NCBI GenBank assembly: GCA_037045155.1
Contig: JBAOIG010000005.1
Location: 1 to 64,000, forward strand
From: Thermomicrobiales bacterium
GTDB taxonomy: Bacteria; Chloroflexota; Chloroflexia; Thermomicrobiales; CFX8
Reading direction: 5' to 3'
DNA length: 64,000 bases
In this document: in pieces, positions 40,383-48,057 of the stretch
Layout: every line of letters begins with the position of its first letter
Numbering within the stretch: position 1 is the stretch's first letter
Made by a program: the position numbers and the translations under genes
The notes under the pieces: generated by a model
The model's input: the letters and a program-made list of their open reading frames with translations, nothing else
What the model was told of the DNA's origin: nothing
The model's database searches: none

Positions 40383-41043
40383 CGGCCAGGGATTCCGCAA
40401 CCGGAGCGAAGGAGGTGCGATGATGCGGGGTCGGGCCGTAGGTAGCGAGCGCCAGCCGGTGCGCCGCGGTTCCATACCCTTTATGTCGCTGGAACTGGTA
40501 CACGGGCCACTCTTCGGCCATCTCCGTCATGATCTGATCCCGATGCGTCTTAGCGATGATCGAAGCCAGCGCGATCGACAGCGACACACTATCGCCGTGG
40601 ACGATCGCGTCGTGCGTACAGTTCAGACCCGGCACCTCGAATGCGTCGACGAGGACATGGTCGACGCCGGGGCGAACCGTGCTCGCCGCCTCCCGCAAAG
40701 CGAGCTTGTTCGCCCGCCCGACGCCGACCTGGTCAATGATCTCGACCGACACTTCCGAAATTGCCATCGGGATGCCCAACCCCTGCACCACTTCGACGAC
40801 TCGCGAGCGTTGAGCGGCGCTTAGCTGCTTCGAGTCGCGGACGACCGCGCCGGCGCGGTTGAGCGCGCGCGTCAGTTGAGCGCGCGCCGACGGTTCCGCC
40901 GGGACGACGACCGCTGCCGCGACGAGTGGGCCGGCCCACGCGCCACGCCCGACCTCATCGACACCGGCGACGACCAGTTTGCCGGCCCGCCAGGCGCGAC
41001 GCTCCCACACCAATGCTGGAATGGGACGGCGGCTAGGCGGCAT
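40366..41043 (-). CDS. rnhB: Ribonuclease HII
   Basis: 225 residues. It cuts the RNA strand of RNA-DNA hybrids and single ribonucleotides in DNA. The catalytic GVDEVGRG box is near residue 26; later DSKQLSAAQR, DHVLVDAF and SIIAKTHRDQ boxes are intact. ATG 41043 is preferred (GAGG six bases upstream). A GTG at 41112 would give 248 residues and would overlap the stop of a 63-codon upstream frame by 4 bp, so it stays possible. It heads the rnhB-yraN unit. Confidence 0.95.
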   Translation of the reverse strand: MPPSRRPIPALVWERRAWRAGKLVVAGVDEVGRGAWAGPLVAAAVVVPAEPSARAQLTRALNRAGAVVRDSKQLSAAQRSRVVEVVQGLGIPMAISEVSVEIIDQVGVGRANKLALREAASTVRPGVDHVLVDAFEVPGLNCTHDAIVHGDSVSLSIALASIIAKTHRDQIMTEMAEEWPVYQFQRHKGYGTAAHRLALATYGPTPHHRTSFAPVAESLADVVAN

Positions 41044-41108
41044 TGTCATCCTCGCATCGCCGGCTAGGTCGATAGCGACGGATTTCGCGATGTCGACAAC
41101 ATCGGGGG

Positions 41109-41300
41109 TCACCTACTCTGGCACTCGACGCACGTCCGTAGATCCCGGCGTCGATGACTGGCGCCGTCACTCCCCTCGGGTTCCGTGGCGCAGACCACCA
41201 CGTCGAGAGAATCCTGTCGCTCGATAGGATCTCCCGTCCCTGATCGGCCACCGCAGTCCTCCACGTGAAGCGTCGGCGTGTTCACGACAGTTGCCATCAT
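41109..41300 (-). CDS. Possible small Cys-containing protein upstream of rnhB (63 aa)
   Basis: An ATG frame that fills the 343-bp gap between rplS and rnhB and is not a shadow of another gene. The product is acidic in its first half and ends with a C-x-x-C motif (TCVECQSR); two more Cys lie at about 16 and 37. Its TGA overlaps a GTG (41112) in frame with rnhB. The SD is weak (CGAAG). I recognise no family, and chance remains a fair explanation in GC-rich DNA. Confidence 0.35.
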   Translation of the reverse strand: MMATVVNTPTLHVEDCGGRSGTGDPIERQDSLDVVVCATEPEGSDGASHRRRDLRTCVECQSR

Positions 41301-41324
41301 CTTCGCATGTGTTGGTGCGGACGC

Positions 41325-41362
41325 ACAAAAAGAAGACGGCGACCCAGTTCGTGGGTCGCCGT
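41325..41362 (-). terminator. Intrinsic terminator of rplS
   Basis: On the minus strand an 11-bp perfect stem (41336-41346 with 41352-41362) with a 5-nt loop is followed by a U-rich tail (TCTTCTTTTTG). It lies 25 bp past the rplS stop. This is the cleanest rho-independent terminator in the window. Confidence 0.93.
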
Positions 41363-41386
41363 TCAGTCGCTGGGTTATATCGGGGA

Positions 41387-41779
41387 TCAGGCGTCGCGCT
41401 TCACCGGATTGCGCAGCGACGATCCTACCGGGCGGCGTCGCTCGCGAATACGCGCGGCCTTGCCGCTTCGATCGCGGAGATAGTAGAGCTTGGCCCGCCG
41501 AACGCGACCACGACGCAAGACCTCGACACGCTCTACGCGAGGAGAATGAATCAGGAACGTTCGCTCAACTCCGATGCCATGTGACGCGATGCGACGAATA
41601 GTGAAGTTTTCGTTGATACCACCACTACGTCGCCGGATCACAACACCCTCGAACGCCTGCAGGCGCTCGCGCGTGCCTTCGACCACCTTGACGTGCGCCC
41701 TGACCGTGTCACCTGGGCCGAAATCCGGCACGTCGGCGCGCATGAAACCTTCTTCAATCTTTCGAATCGTGTCGACCAT
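41387..41779 (-). CDS. rplS: 50S ribosomal protein L19
   Basis: 130 residues. L19 sits at the 30S-50S interface. Conserved segments: PDFGPGDTVRAHVKVVEG, LQAFEGVVIRRR, FTIRRIASHGIGVERTF and RRAKLYYLRDR. ATG 41779 is chosen over 41866; GGGTGGGA stands four bases before it. A promoter lies at 41915-41944 and a terminator at 41325-41362, so it appears monocistronic rather than in the usual rpsP-rimM-trmD-rplS operon. Confidence 0.97.
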   Translation of the reverse strand: MVDTIRKIEEGFMRADVPDFGPGDTVRAHVKVVEGTRERLQAFEGVVIRRRSGGINENFTIRRIASHGIGVERTFLIHSPRVERVEVLRRGRVRRAKLYYLRDRSGKAARIRERRRPVGSSLRNPVKRDA

Positions 41780-41914
41780 ATCGTCCCACCCTGTCCGTCG
41801 TTCACTGTGCCGCCGGCAGGCCCCGGCAGTGCCAGGGAGCCACGGGCTGTCCGGTGTTATCCGCAAGGATCGATGGCGGCATGCGAAAATCCCGCGCGCC
41901 GCGGCAACCTGCGC

Positions 41915-41944
41915 AGTATAGCAGCGTTACGTGTTGCTGGGCAA
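41915..41944 (-). promoter_or_regulatory. Promoter of rplS
   Basis: Minus strand: -35 TTGCCC (41939-41944), 18-bp spacer, -10 TATACT (41915-41920). The -35 lies within the last codons of the methyltransferase/MTHFR gene. Confidence 0.65.
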
Positions 41945-43807
41945 CTGCGCTGTCAAACGTCGATCGCCGATTGCCTCCAGCACTTCGGACGCGACTTCGT
42001 AGCGATGGAACGACGGCATGATGTACACGCCATGAACCTCGTCGCGTGCCTCCAGTATGAGCTCCTGGCTTATCCGGACCCCTTCTCGCCGGCCGTCGCT
42101 GCCGGCCAGACGCATCCGTTCACGGATCGCCTCGGTCGGCCGAATTCCCGGCACTTCGTTATAGAGAAACTCGGTGTGCCGATGGCTCTGGAGCGGCATG
42201 ACACCCAGCATCACCGGCGTCGCCAATGCTCCGTGGCGCTCCTCATAGAGCCGGACGAATGCTCGCCACGTCTCCAGCTCATAGACCGGCTGCGTCATGA
42301 TCATGTCGGCGCCCGCTGCCACCTTACGAGCCACTCGGTCAGTCTCATGTGCCAGGTCGTCGCGAGTTGGATCGGCGGCGACAAGCACAGTAAAGCTCGC
42401 CTGCTTCCCAATCGATGCCCCTGCCGCGTCTGTTCCGGCGTTCATCGACTGCAGGACTCGCGCAAGGCCGACTGAGTCGAGGTCATACACTGCCGTCGCG
42501 TTCGGGTAATCCCCAAGGCTGGGTGGGTCGCCAGTCAGCGCCAGGATATTGCGCACGCCGAGCGCGTGTGCGCCGAGGAGGTCGGACTGGAGCCCCATCA
42601 GGTTCCGATCGCGGGTCGTAAAGTGCAGGATCGTCTCGACACCGATCTCCGTCTGGATCAGAAAGCACAACGCGAGCGCGCTCATGCGAATCCGCGCCAT
42701 CGGCGAATCAGCCACATTCACGGCGTCGACTCCGGCTGCCTTCAGCATTCGGGCGCCGTCAATCATCTTCTGCGGATTCAGCCCACGCGGCGGATCGAGC
42801 TCAACCGAGACGAGGAACTGCTTACCGATCTTCCTCGCGAACTCCGTCGGCGCCTCTGGTGGCAACAGCTCAATCGATCGCGCCGGTGTCGGGCGTCGGA
42901 GTGTCTGGATGCCTTCTCCGCGCAAGCGCTGATCGATCGCCTCGCGCATCGCCTTCGTATGCTCCGGCGTCGTCCCGCAGCAGCCGCCCAGTACCGCCAG
43001 CCCGAGATCGAGCGACTCGACCGCGAACGCGGCAAAGTAGTCGGGCGAAGACGGGTAGACAAAGCGGTCGTCGATCTGCATCGGCCACCCCGCGTTCGGC
43101 ATCCCCGACAGACGCACCTCCCGGTCGAGCGATCGAAGCTCGCCGAGGACGTCCAGCACCCGTCGCGGACCGACGCTGCAATTCGCGCCGACCACATCGA
43201 CTGCCAGCTCATGCAGATACTGGAGCACCTCGGCGGGCGTACTCCCACCGAGCGTTCTCCCGTCATCAGAATATGTCATAGAGGCAATGATTGGCAGGTC
43301 TGACACGTCACGCGCCGCCAGGACCGCTTCCGTCATTTCGGCCAACGAACCCATCGTCTCGATGACCAGCAGATCAACACCGCCCTCGAGCAGGGCGCCA
43401 ATCTGCTCGCGAAACGCCGCGCGAACCTGCTCGGGGCGATAGAGCCCGAACGGAACCTGCGCCATGCCTGTCGGACCGACCGAGCCACCGATTAAAACCG
43501 GCACGCCAGAAACCTCACGCGCCTCGATCGCCAGTCGGGCTCCTCGATAGTTAATATCGCGCACCCGGTCGTCGAGCCGATGTTCCCCGAGCCGGAACGC
43601 ATTCGCGCCGAACGTGTTCGTCTCGATCATGTCAGCGCCCGCGGCGATGTAGTCGCGGTGAATCTGGACGATCGCGTCGCGGGAGGACAGGTTCAGCTCG
43701 TCGAAACAGGTGTCGAAAGACACGCCACCGGCGTGGATCTGCGTCCCCATCGCTCCATCGCACAAAATGGGGCCAGCGTGCAGTCGTTCAATGAACGGAT
43801 TCGCCAT
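41927..43807 (-). CDS. Bifunctional homocysteine S-methyltransferase / methylenetetrahydrofolate reductase
   Basis: 626 residues, a fusion as in YitJ-type proteins. Residues 1-290 are a Pfam S-methyl_trans domain; the zinc ligands are Cys210 (GANC) and Cys276/Cys277 (GGCCGT). Residues about 315-610 are MTHFR (SVELDPPRG, NILALTGDPP, ADMIMTQPVYE). It can reduce methylene-THF to methyl-THF and methylate homocysteine to methionine, possibly without cobalamin. ATG 43807 has AAGGA eight bases upstream. A -10-like TACAAT lies at 43860-43865. It is monocistronic. Confidence 0.94.
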   Translation of the reverse strand: MANPFIERLHAGPILCDGAMGTQIHAGGVSFDTCFDELNLSSRDAIVQIHRDYIAAGADMIETNTFGANAFRLGEHRLDDRVRDINYRGARLAIEAREVSGVPVLIGGSVGPTGMAQVPFGLYRPEQVRAAFREQIGALLEGGVDLLVIETMGSLAEMTEAVLAARDVSDLPIIASMTYSDDGRTLGGSTPAEVLQYLHELAVDVVGANCSVGPRRVLDVLGELRSLDREVRLSGMPNAGWPMQIDDRFVYPSSPDYFAAFAVESLDLGLAVLGGCCGTTPEHTKAMREAIDQRLRGEGIQTLRRPTPARSIELLPPEAPTEFARKIGKQFLVSVELDPPRGLNPQKMIDGARMLKAAGVDAVNVADSPMARIRMSALALCFLIQTEIGVETILHFTTRDRNLMGLQSDLLGAHALGVRNILALTGDPPSLGDYPNATAVYDLDSVGLARVLQSMNAGTDAAGASIGKQASFTVLVAADPTRDDLAHETDRVARKVAAGADMIMTQPVYELETWRAFVRLYEERHGALATPVMLGVMPLQSHRHTEFLYNEVPGIRPTEAIRERMRLAGSDGRREGVRISQELILEARDEVHGVYIMPSFHRYEVASEVLEAIGDRRLTAQLPSNT

Positions 43808-43859
43808 TCGGAGTATCCTTCCGGGACGCTGGTCATGCGCAGGGACGAGCCAGGTCGCG

Positions 43860-43865
43860 ATTGTA
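43860..43865 (-). promoter_or_regulatory. -10 element of the methyltransferase/MTHFR gene
   Basis: Minus-strand TACAAT about 53 bp before the ATG at 43807. No matching -35 is seen at 16-18 bp. Confidence 0.4.
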
Positions 43866-43983
43866 GCATCGAGAACCGACCACAGCCGGCCAGGTTCCGT
43901 GTCCTTCTGATTGCGTGGCCGCACAACCTCCGCCGTGCACATTCGTTATACGGTGCGGAGGGTATACGGTGGAGAGGGTCCTG

Positions 43984-44553
43984 ATGGCATCCGAAGAGGA
44001 TGTATGGGTAAGCCAGGCTAAAGCCGGGGATCAGGCGGCGTTCGAGGCAATCGTCCAGCGGTACGAGCGCCCGATCTATAGTTTCGTCTATCGCATGATG
44101 GGCGACGCCGACGATGCCCGCGACCTCACCCAGGACTGCTTCATCCGCGCCTATCGGAGCCTGGATAAGACAAGCCACGATCTGAACATCTCTGCCTGGC
44201 TCCATCGCATTGCTTCCAACGCCTGCCTCGATGTTCTTCGCCGCCGCCAGCGTATCCGCTGGTTGCCCTGGGACACCACCAGACACGAACCGTTACTTGG
44301 CGACTCGGAGAGCGACAGCCCCGAGCGCCACGCAGTCGCAAAAGAAACGTCTAGTCTGGTTCAGGAGACACTCTCGCGGATGTCGCCTCGCAACCGGGCA
44401 GCGTTGATCATGCGTGAGTACGAGGGCATGTCGTGCGACGAGATCGGCGATGTCCTCGGGCTCAGTCGATCGGCGGTCAAGTCGGTTCTCTTCCGCGGGC
44501 GTGAAGAGTTTCGCAAGCTCTATCCCGACACCGAGGGCGAGGCGCGGTCATGA
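43984..44553 (+). CDS. ECF-subfamily RNA polymerase sigma factor
   Basis: 189 residues. Sigma region 2 (about 20-85: AFEAIVQRYERPIYSFVYRM, RDLTQDCFIRAYRSL) and region 4 (about 125-180: MSPRNRAALIMREYEGMSC then the helix-turn-helix LGLSRSAVKSVLFRGREE) are present; no region 1.1 or 3. ATG 43984 follows GGAGAGG by six bases. Its stop overlaps the next gene by 4 bp (ATGA), and that gene encodes a membrane anti-sigma factor, so the pair should work as an envelope-signal switch. A short direct repeat TATACGGTG occurs twice upstream (43946 and 43962 regions). Confidence 0.95.
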   Translation: MASEEDVWVSQAKAGDQAAFEAIVQRYERPIYSFVYRMMGDADDARDLTQDCFIRAYRSLDKTSHDLNISAWLHRIASNACLDVLRRRQRIRWLPWDTTRHEPLLGDSESDSPERHAVAKETSSLVQETLSRMSPRNRAALIMREYEGMSCDEIGDVLGLSRSAVKSVLFRGREEFRKLYPDTEGEARS

Positions 44554-46040
44554 CCGACTGTGCTAGCTTCCGCGAGTCGCTCTCGCACTTCATCGACGGC
44601 TCTCTGGATCGCGATGATGCGGTGCGCGTTCGCGCACACCTGTCGCATTGCCAGCAGTGCCGCGCAACACTGGAGGAGTACCGCCGCAACGGGGCATTGG
44701 TCCGTGCGCTTCCACCAGTGATGCCACCAGTCGAGCTACGGGATTCGATCTACGCGCAGACGATCGACGTGCGGCAACGCCGTCTCTATCTGATCACGAA
44801 CCGCGTCGGTTACTCGCTAGCCGCCATCGCAGCCGTCGTCGCGGTCTTCCTCGTCGCTGGATACCTGCTCCTCGGGGGTTACCAGCGCGGCCTCGCCCCG
44901 TCAGTGACAGCCTCGCGACCGCATAACAACGAGCCGTGGCCAATCACCAGCCCCATCGAAATTACATTCAACAAAGACATGGATCGTTCATCGGTCGGCG
45001 CTGCGCTCGGGATTCAGCCCGGTGGAGAAAGCGAGCGTCTGACGCAATCCTGGGATGGCAATACGCTCACGATCGGCCTCAATCAGCCACTCAAGCCAGG
45101 ATCAACATACATCGTGAAGATCACTGACGCCGCGCGTGACAAATGGGGCAATCATCTGAGCCAGACGTTCACCCTCACGTTCGAGACGACGTCGAATCTT
45201 GAGGCGTACCGGACGCCGACTGCGGTCACAGGGTCCACGCCATCAGCGACCGCAGCAGTCACGGCAACGCCGGTTCCTCCAACCGCCACGAACCTGGCGG
45301 TCGCGCCGACGACGCCGACGTCCGCTCCGGCTGCGCCGACCAGCGCTGCGCCGGGTCTGCCAGCTCAGCCCGCACAACCAACGCGGGTTGCGCCGACTGC
45401 CACGTCTGGCGCCTTCGAGCCCGAGCAGCCCACGCCCATCTCGCCGACACATACACCAGTGCCGCCGCAGCCAACCGCGACGGCCACAACCGTGTCGCCG
45501 ACAGCGACGCCAACAACGCCCCCTACTGCCACCCCGCCCGCGACGCCGACCAGCGTGGCCCCTTCCGTGACGCCAACTGTCGCGACGATTCCGGTCACCG
45601 GCGCGATTGGCAACGTCTACTGGGGCAACGACTCGGTCCAGCAGCAGCTCGGGCAGCCGATTGCGGTGTCCTATTCGACGGATGGCCGTCAGCAGGATTT
45701 CCAGCGTGGGACGATGCTGTACAGGGCAGACAGTGGCGTCGTGTACATCTTGATCAACAATCAGCTCATCTGGAGCTCACGGTCGGCAACCGCTACCTCT
45801 GGCGCGCCGATCCCCGGCCCCGCCGACGGACTGTGGGAACCAGGCGGCATCTTCGGCTCGGTCTGGCGCAACGACGCCACGGTCAGTGGTGATCTGGGAT
45901 TCGCCCTGTCGGAGCAACCAGTGACGTTCTCGGCGACAGTGCAGTCGTTCGAGCACGGGTTGATGTTCGTCAGCCAATCGTCCGTCTACATCTTCTACGA
46001 CAACGGCGGGTGGGAATTCTGGCCCGCGGGCTCTGGCTGA
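44550..46040 (+). CDS. Membrane anti-sigma factor with zinc finger, Big_5-like domain and two C-terminal repeats
   Basis: 496 residues. Cytosolic zf-HC2-type finger with the H-x3-C-x2-C triad His30, Cys34, Cys37 should hold the sigma factor made from the preceding gene. One membrane helix (about 86-108) follows. Outside are an Ig-like SbsA/Big_5-type domain (about 118-212, ITFNKDMDRSSV), a Pro/Thr-rich stalk (about 215-350) and two related repeats of about 55 residues (about 352-408 and 430-490), each with G-x-V-W/Y, LG and a final VYI...W. The repeats are likely the sensor or surface-contact part. Confidence 0.9.
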   Translation: MTDCASFRESLSHFIDGSLDRDDAVRVRAHLSHCQQCRATLEEYRRNGALVRALPPVMPPVELRDSIYAQTIDVRQRRLYLITNRVGYSLAAIAAVVAVFLVAGYLLLGGYQRGLAPSVTASRPHNNEPWPITSPIEITFNKDMDRSSVGAALGIQPGGESERLTQSWDGNTLTIGLNQPLKPGSTYIVKITDAARDKWGNHLSQTFTLTFETTSNLEAYRTPTAVTGSTPSATAAVTATPVPPTATNLAVAPTTPTSAPAAPTSAAPGLPAQPAQPTRVAPTATSGAFEPEQPTPISPTHTPVPPQPTATATTVSPTATPTTPPTATPPATPTSVAPSVTPTVATIPVTGAIGNVYWGNDSVQQQLGQPIAVSYSTDGRQQDFQRGTMLYRADSGVVYILINNQLIWSSRSATATSGAPIPGPADGLWEPGGIFGSVWRNDATVSGDLGFALSEQPVTFSATVQSFEHGLMFVSQSSVYIFYDNGGWEFWPAGSG

Positions 46041-46079
46041 TCGTCGGCTGAACCGCTGAGTCCCCCAGGGCGCCTCAGG

Positions 46080-47024
46080 CTACAGAAGCAGCAGCACCGC
46101 GATGATGTTGTACAGAGCGTGGGTGATGATTGCCGGGACCGTTCCAAGGTGCTTGCGCGCCAGTCCGAAGATGATCCCTGACGCAAACGCTCCGACGGTA
46201 ATGAGGCTCGGGCCATATTGCTGGTGCAGCAACGCGAAGATCAGCGCGGTGAACACGATGCCGTAGCGCGGCTGGATCGCGCCGCGGAACAGCGTTTCCT
46301 CGCCGATTCCGGCCGCCAGCCCGAGCGCAAGCGCGCCAGGAACTGACTGGATTCTGGACGTCATCTGCTCCATGTTCCGGGTGATCTGCTCGTGCAAGCC
46401 AGGCTGGAGCACCTGCACGAGATACGACGACAGCGCCGAGACCGCGAAGGTCACCACCACCAGGCCGAGAGCGATCATCACCTGCCGGCCCGTCGGGCGC
46501 GAGAATCCAAGCCGCGCGATTGCCTCTTCACGACTGCGATAGAAACCGACGCCGACTACGACGAAGGCCAGCGCAACCTCTGTCGCCGCCGTAACGGCCA
46601 GGGCGAAATAGCTGATTGCGCCGGCGGAATTCGATCCGAAGAGCGAGAACGCGGAAACAACGCCAAGCGCGCCCAGCGTATACAGGCCGATCGTTGCGGG
46701 CCAGGACTCAGGATCGAACGGGATTACCCGAGCAGTAAGTCTTCGAAGAGATGGCACGAGCGTCAGCGCGGCGATGACACCGATGATGATCGCCATGTAT
46801 GAGCTTGACTCGGGGGAGTTCCCCTCGCGCCAATCCCGGAAGATCGACCCGAGCCCGAATAGAAACAAGAAGAAGCCGAACGCGCCGAACACGATGTACA
46901 GACCCATCGTCAACGCCCGGTTGCCGGCCGCTCGGTGAACCCACAGGCTGTAAAACGCGCCGACGCCAACCAGCAATAGCGCGGACGCTATCGCCGACAC
47001 CGCATCAGTAACTCCCACATTCAC
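46080..47024 (-). CDS. CPBP-family intramembrane metalloprotease
   Basis: 314 residues with about eight membrane helices. The glutamate motif EETLFRG (GIGEETLFRGAIQPRYG) and the two His motifs (FALLHQQYG and ITHALYN) that make the Rce1/CPBP metal site are all present in the C-terminal half. The substrate is unknown; relatives process prenylated proteins or bacteriocin-linked peptides. GTG 47024 with GGAG nine bases upstream is chosen; a start at 47180 would run through the promoter. It is convergent with the anti-sigma gene (39 bp) and divergent from parB. Confidence 0.9.
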   Translation of the reverse strand: MNVGVTDAVSAIASALLLVGVGAFYSLWVHRAAGNRALTMGLYIVFGAFGFFLFLFGLGSIFRDWREGNSPESSSYMAIIIGVIAALTLVPSLRRLTARVIPFDPESWPATIGLYTLGALGVVSAFSLFGSNSAGAISYFALAVTAATEVALAFVVVGVGFYRSREEAIARLGFSRPTGRQVMIALGLVVVTFAVSALSSYLVQVLQPGLHEQITRNMEQMTSRIQSVPGALALGLAAGIGEETLFRGAIQPRYGIVFTALIFALLHQQYGPSLITVGAFASGIIFGLARKHLGTVPAIITHALYNIIAVLLLL

Positions 47025-47062
47025 GTAAACGCACTCCGATCTACACCACCTAAAGCCGCAGA

Positions 47063-47091
47063 AGTATAGCCATCGCTTTGTCGCCTGTGAT
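47063..47091 (-). promoter_or_regulatory. Promoter of the CPBP protease gene
   Basis: Minus strand: -35-like ATCACA (47086-47091), 17-bp spacer, -10 TATACT (47063-47068), 39 bp before the GTG start. Confidence 0.5.
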
Positions 47092-47170
47092 TTGGTCGCG
47101 GGGGCAAGCGGGAGCAAGCGCAGTCGCGGCATGCGTATACTCGACGAAACGCTGGAAGGAGCTTCACAAG

Positions 47171-48046
47171 GTGGCGGCACGACGGGGCGGACTCGGACGC
47201 GGGCTGGAATCGTTGATTCCCGGAATCGGGGCCGACGATGCTGCTGGCGGCTCGCTATTGATCGACGTTGGCGCTCTGGAGCCCAACCCCCACCAACCTC
47301 GAGTCAGGTGGGATGCGGAGCAGCTCGAAGCGCTTGCTGGCTCGATACGCGAGCATGGCATCATCCAGCCAATCGTCGTCACTCGCGCGACCGGAGATGT
47401 CCCATACCAGATCATTGCAGGAGAGCGGCGTTGGCGCGCAGCGCAGCTGGCCGGCCTGCGCTCGGTCCCGGTGCTCGTCCGCGAGGCTACACCGGCCCAA
47501 CTCCTTGAGCTTGCGCTGGTCGAGAATGTTCAACGAGCGGACCTGAACCCGATCGAGGAAGCGCTCGCGTATCGCCAGCTATCGACCGAGTTCGGACTGA
47601 CGCAGACGGTGATCGCCGATCGCGTCGGCAAGAGCCGGCCCGCAATTGCGAACGCAATCCGGCTGCTGTCGGCCCCCGAGTCGATCCGGGAAGCGGTTGC
47701 AAACAACACCATCACCGCCGGACACGCCAAGGCAATGCTGGCGATTGACGACGTCGCCACACAGGAGCACCTTCTCCGGCAGGTTATCAACGCCGGCCTG
47801 AACGTGCGGGAAACCGAGCGGCTGGTCCAACGCGCAACCGAAGCGTCACGCCGGACCCGTGTCCACGTCGATCGGCCGGCCGACCCCGCCGTCAGGGCCG
47901 TCGAGTTACGCCTACAACACGCACTCGGGACGCGGGTCGAGCTCGTCCGCCGGGGCGAGGCCGGCAAGATAACGATCGACTTCCACTCCGACGAAGAGCT
48001 CAACGCGATTCTGGAACGTATCGCCGGGATCGAAGACGAGATCTAG
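47171..48046 (+). CDS. parB: ParB-family chromosome partitioning protein
   Basis: 291 residues. ParB/Srx CTP-binding domain (about 25-115) with the PNPHQPR and GERRWRA boxes, then the KorB-like helix-turn-helix (LTQTVIADRVGKSRPAIANAIRLL, core VGKSRPAIAN) and a C-terminal dimerisation part. ParB loads at parS near the origin and acts with ParA. GTG 47171 has AAGGAG nine bases upstream. No parA is adjacent and no TGTTTCACGTGAAACA-type parS was found, so the gene looks like an orphan copy or a rearranged locus. Confidence 0.94.
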   Translation: MAARRGGLGRGLESLIPGIGADDAAGGSLLIDVGALEPNPHQPRVRWDAEQLEALAGSIREHGIIQPIVVTRATGDVPYQIIAGERRWRAAQLAGLRSVPVLVREATPAQLLELALVENVQRADLNPIEEALAYRQLSTEFGLTQTVIADRVGKSRPAIANAIRLLSAPESIREAVANNTITAGHAKAMLAIDDVATQEHLLRQVINAGLNVRETERLVQRATEASRRTRVHVDRPADPAVRAVELRLQHALGTRVELVRRGEAGKITIDFHSDEELNAILERIAGIEDEI

Positions 48047-48057
48047 CGGCGTCGTTC

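Noticed and set aside
45220..45600. Pro/Thr/Ala repeat as a DNA repeat array or CRISPR-like element
   Set aside because: The repeats are low-complexity coding for a surface stalk, with irregular units and no spacer pattern.
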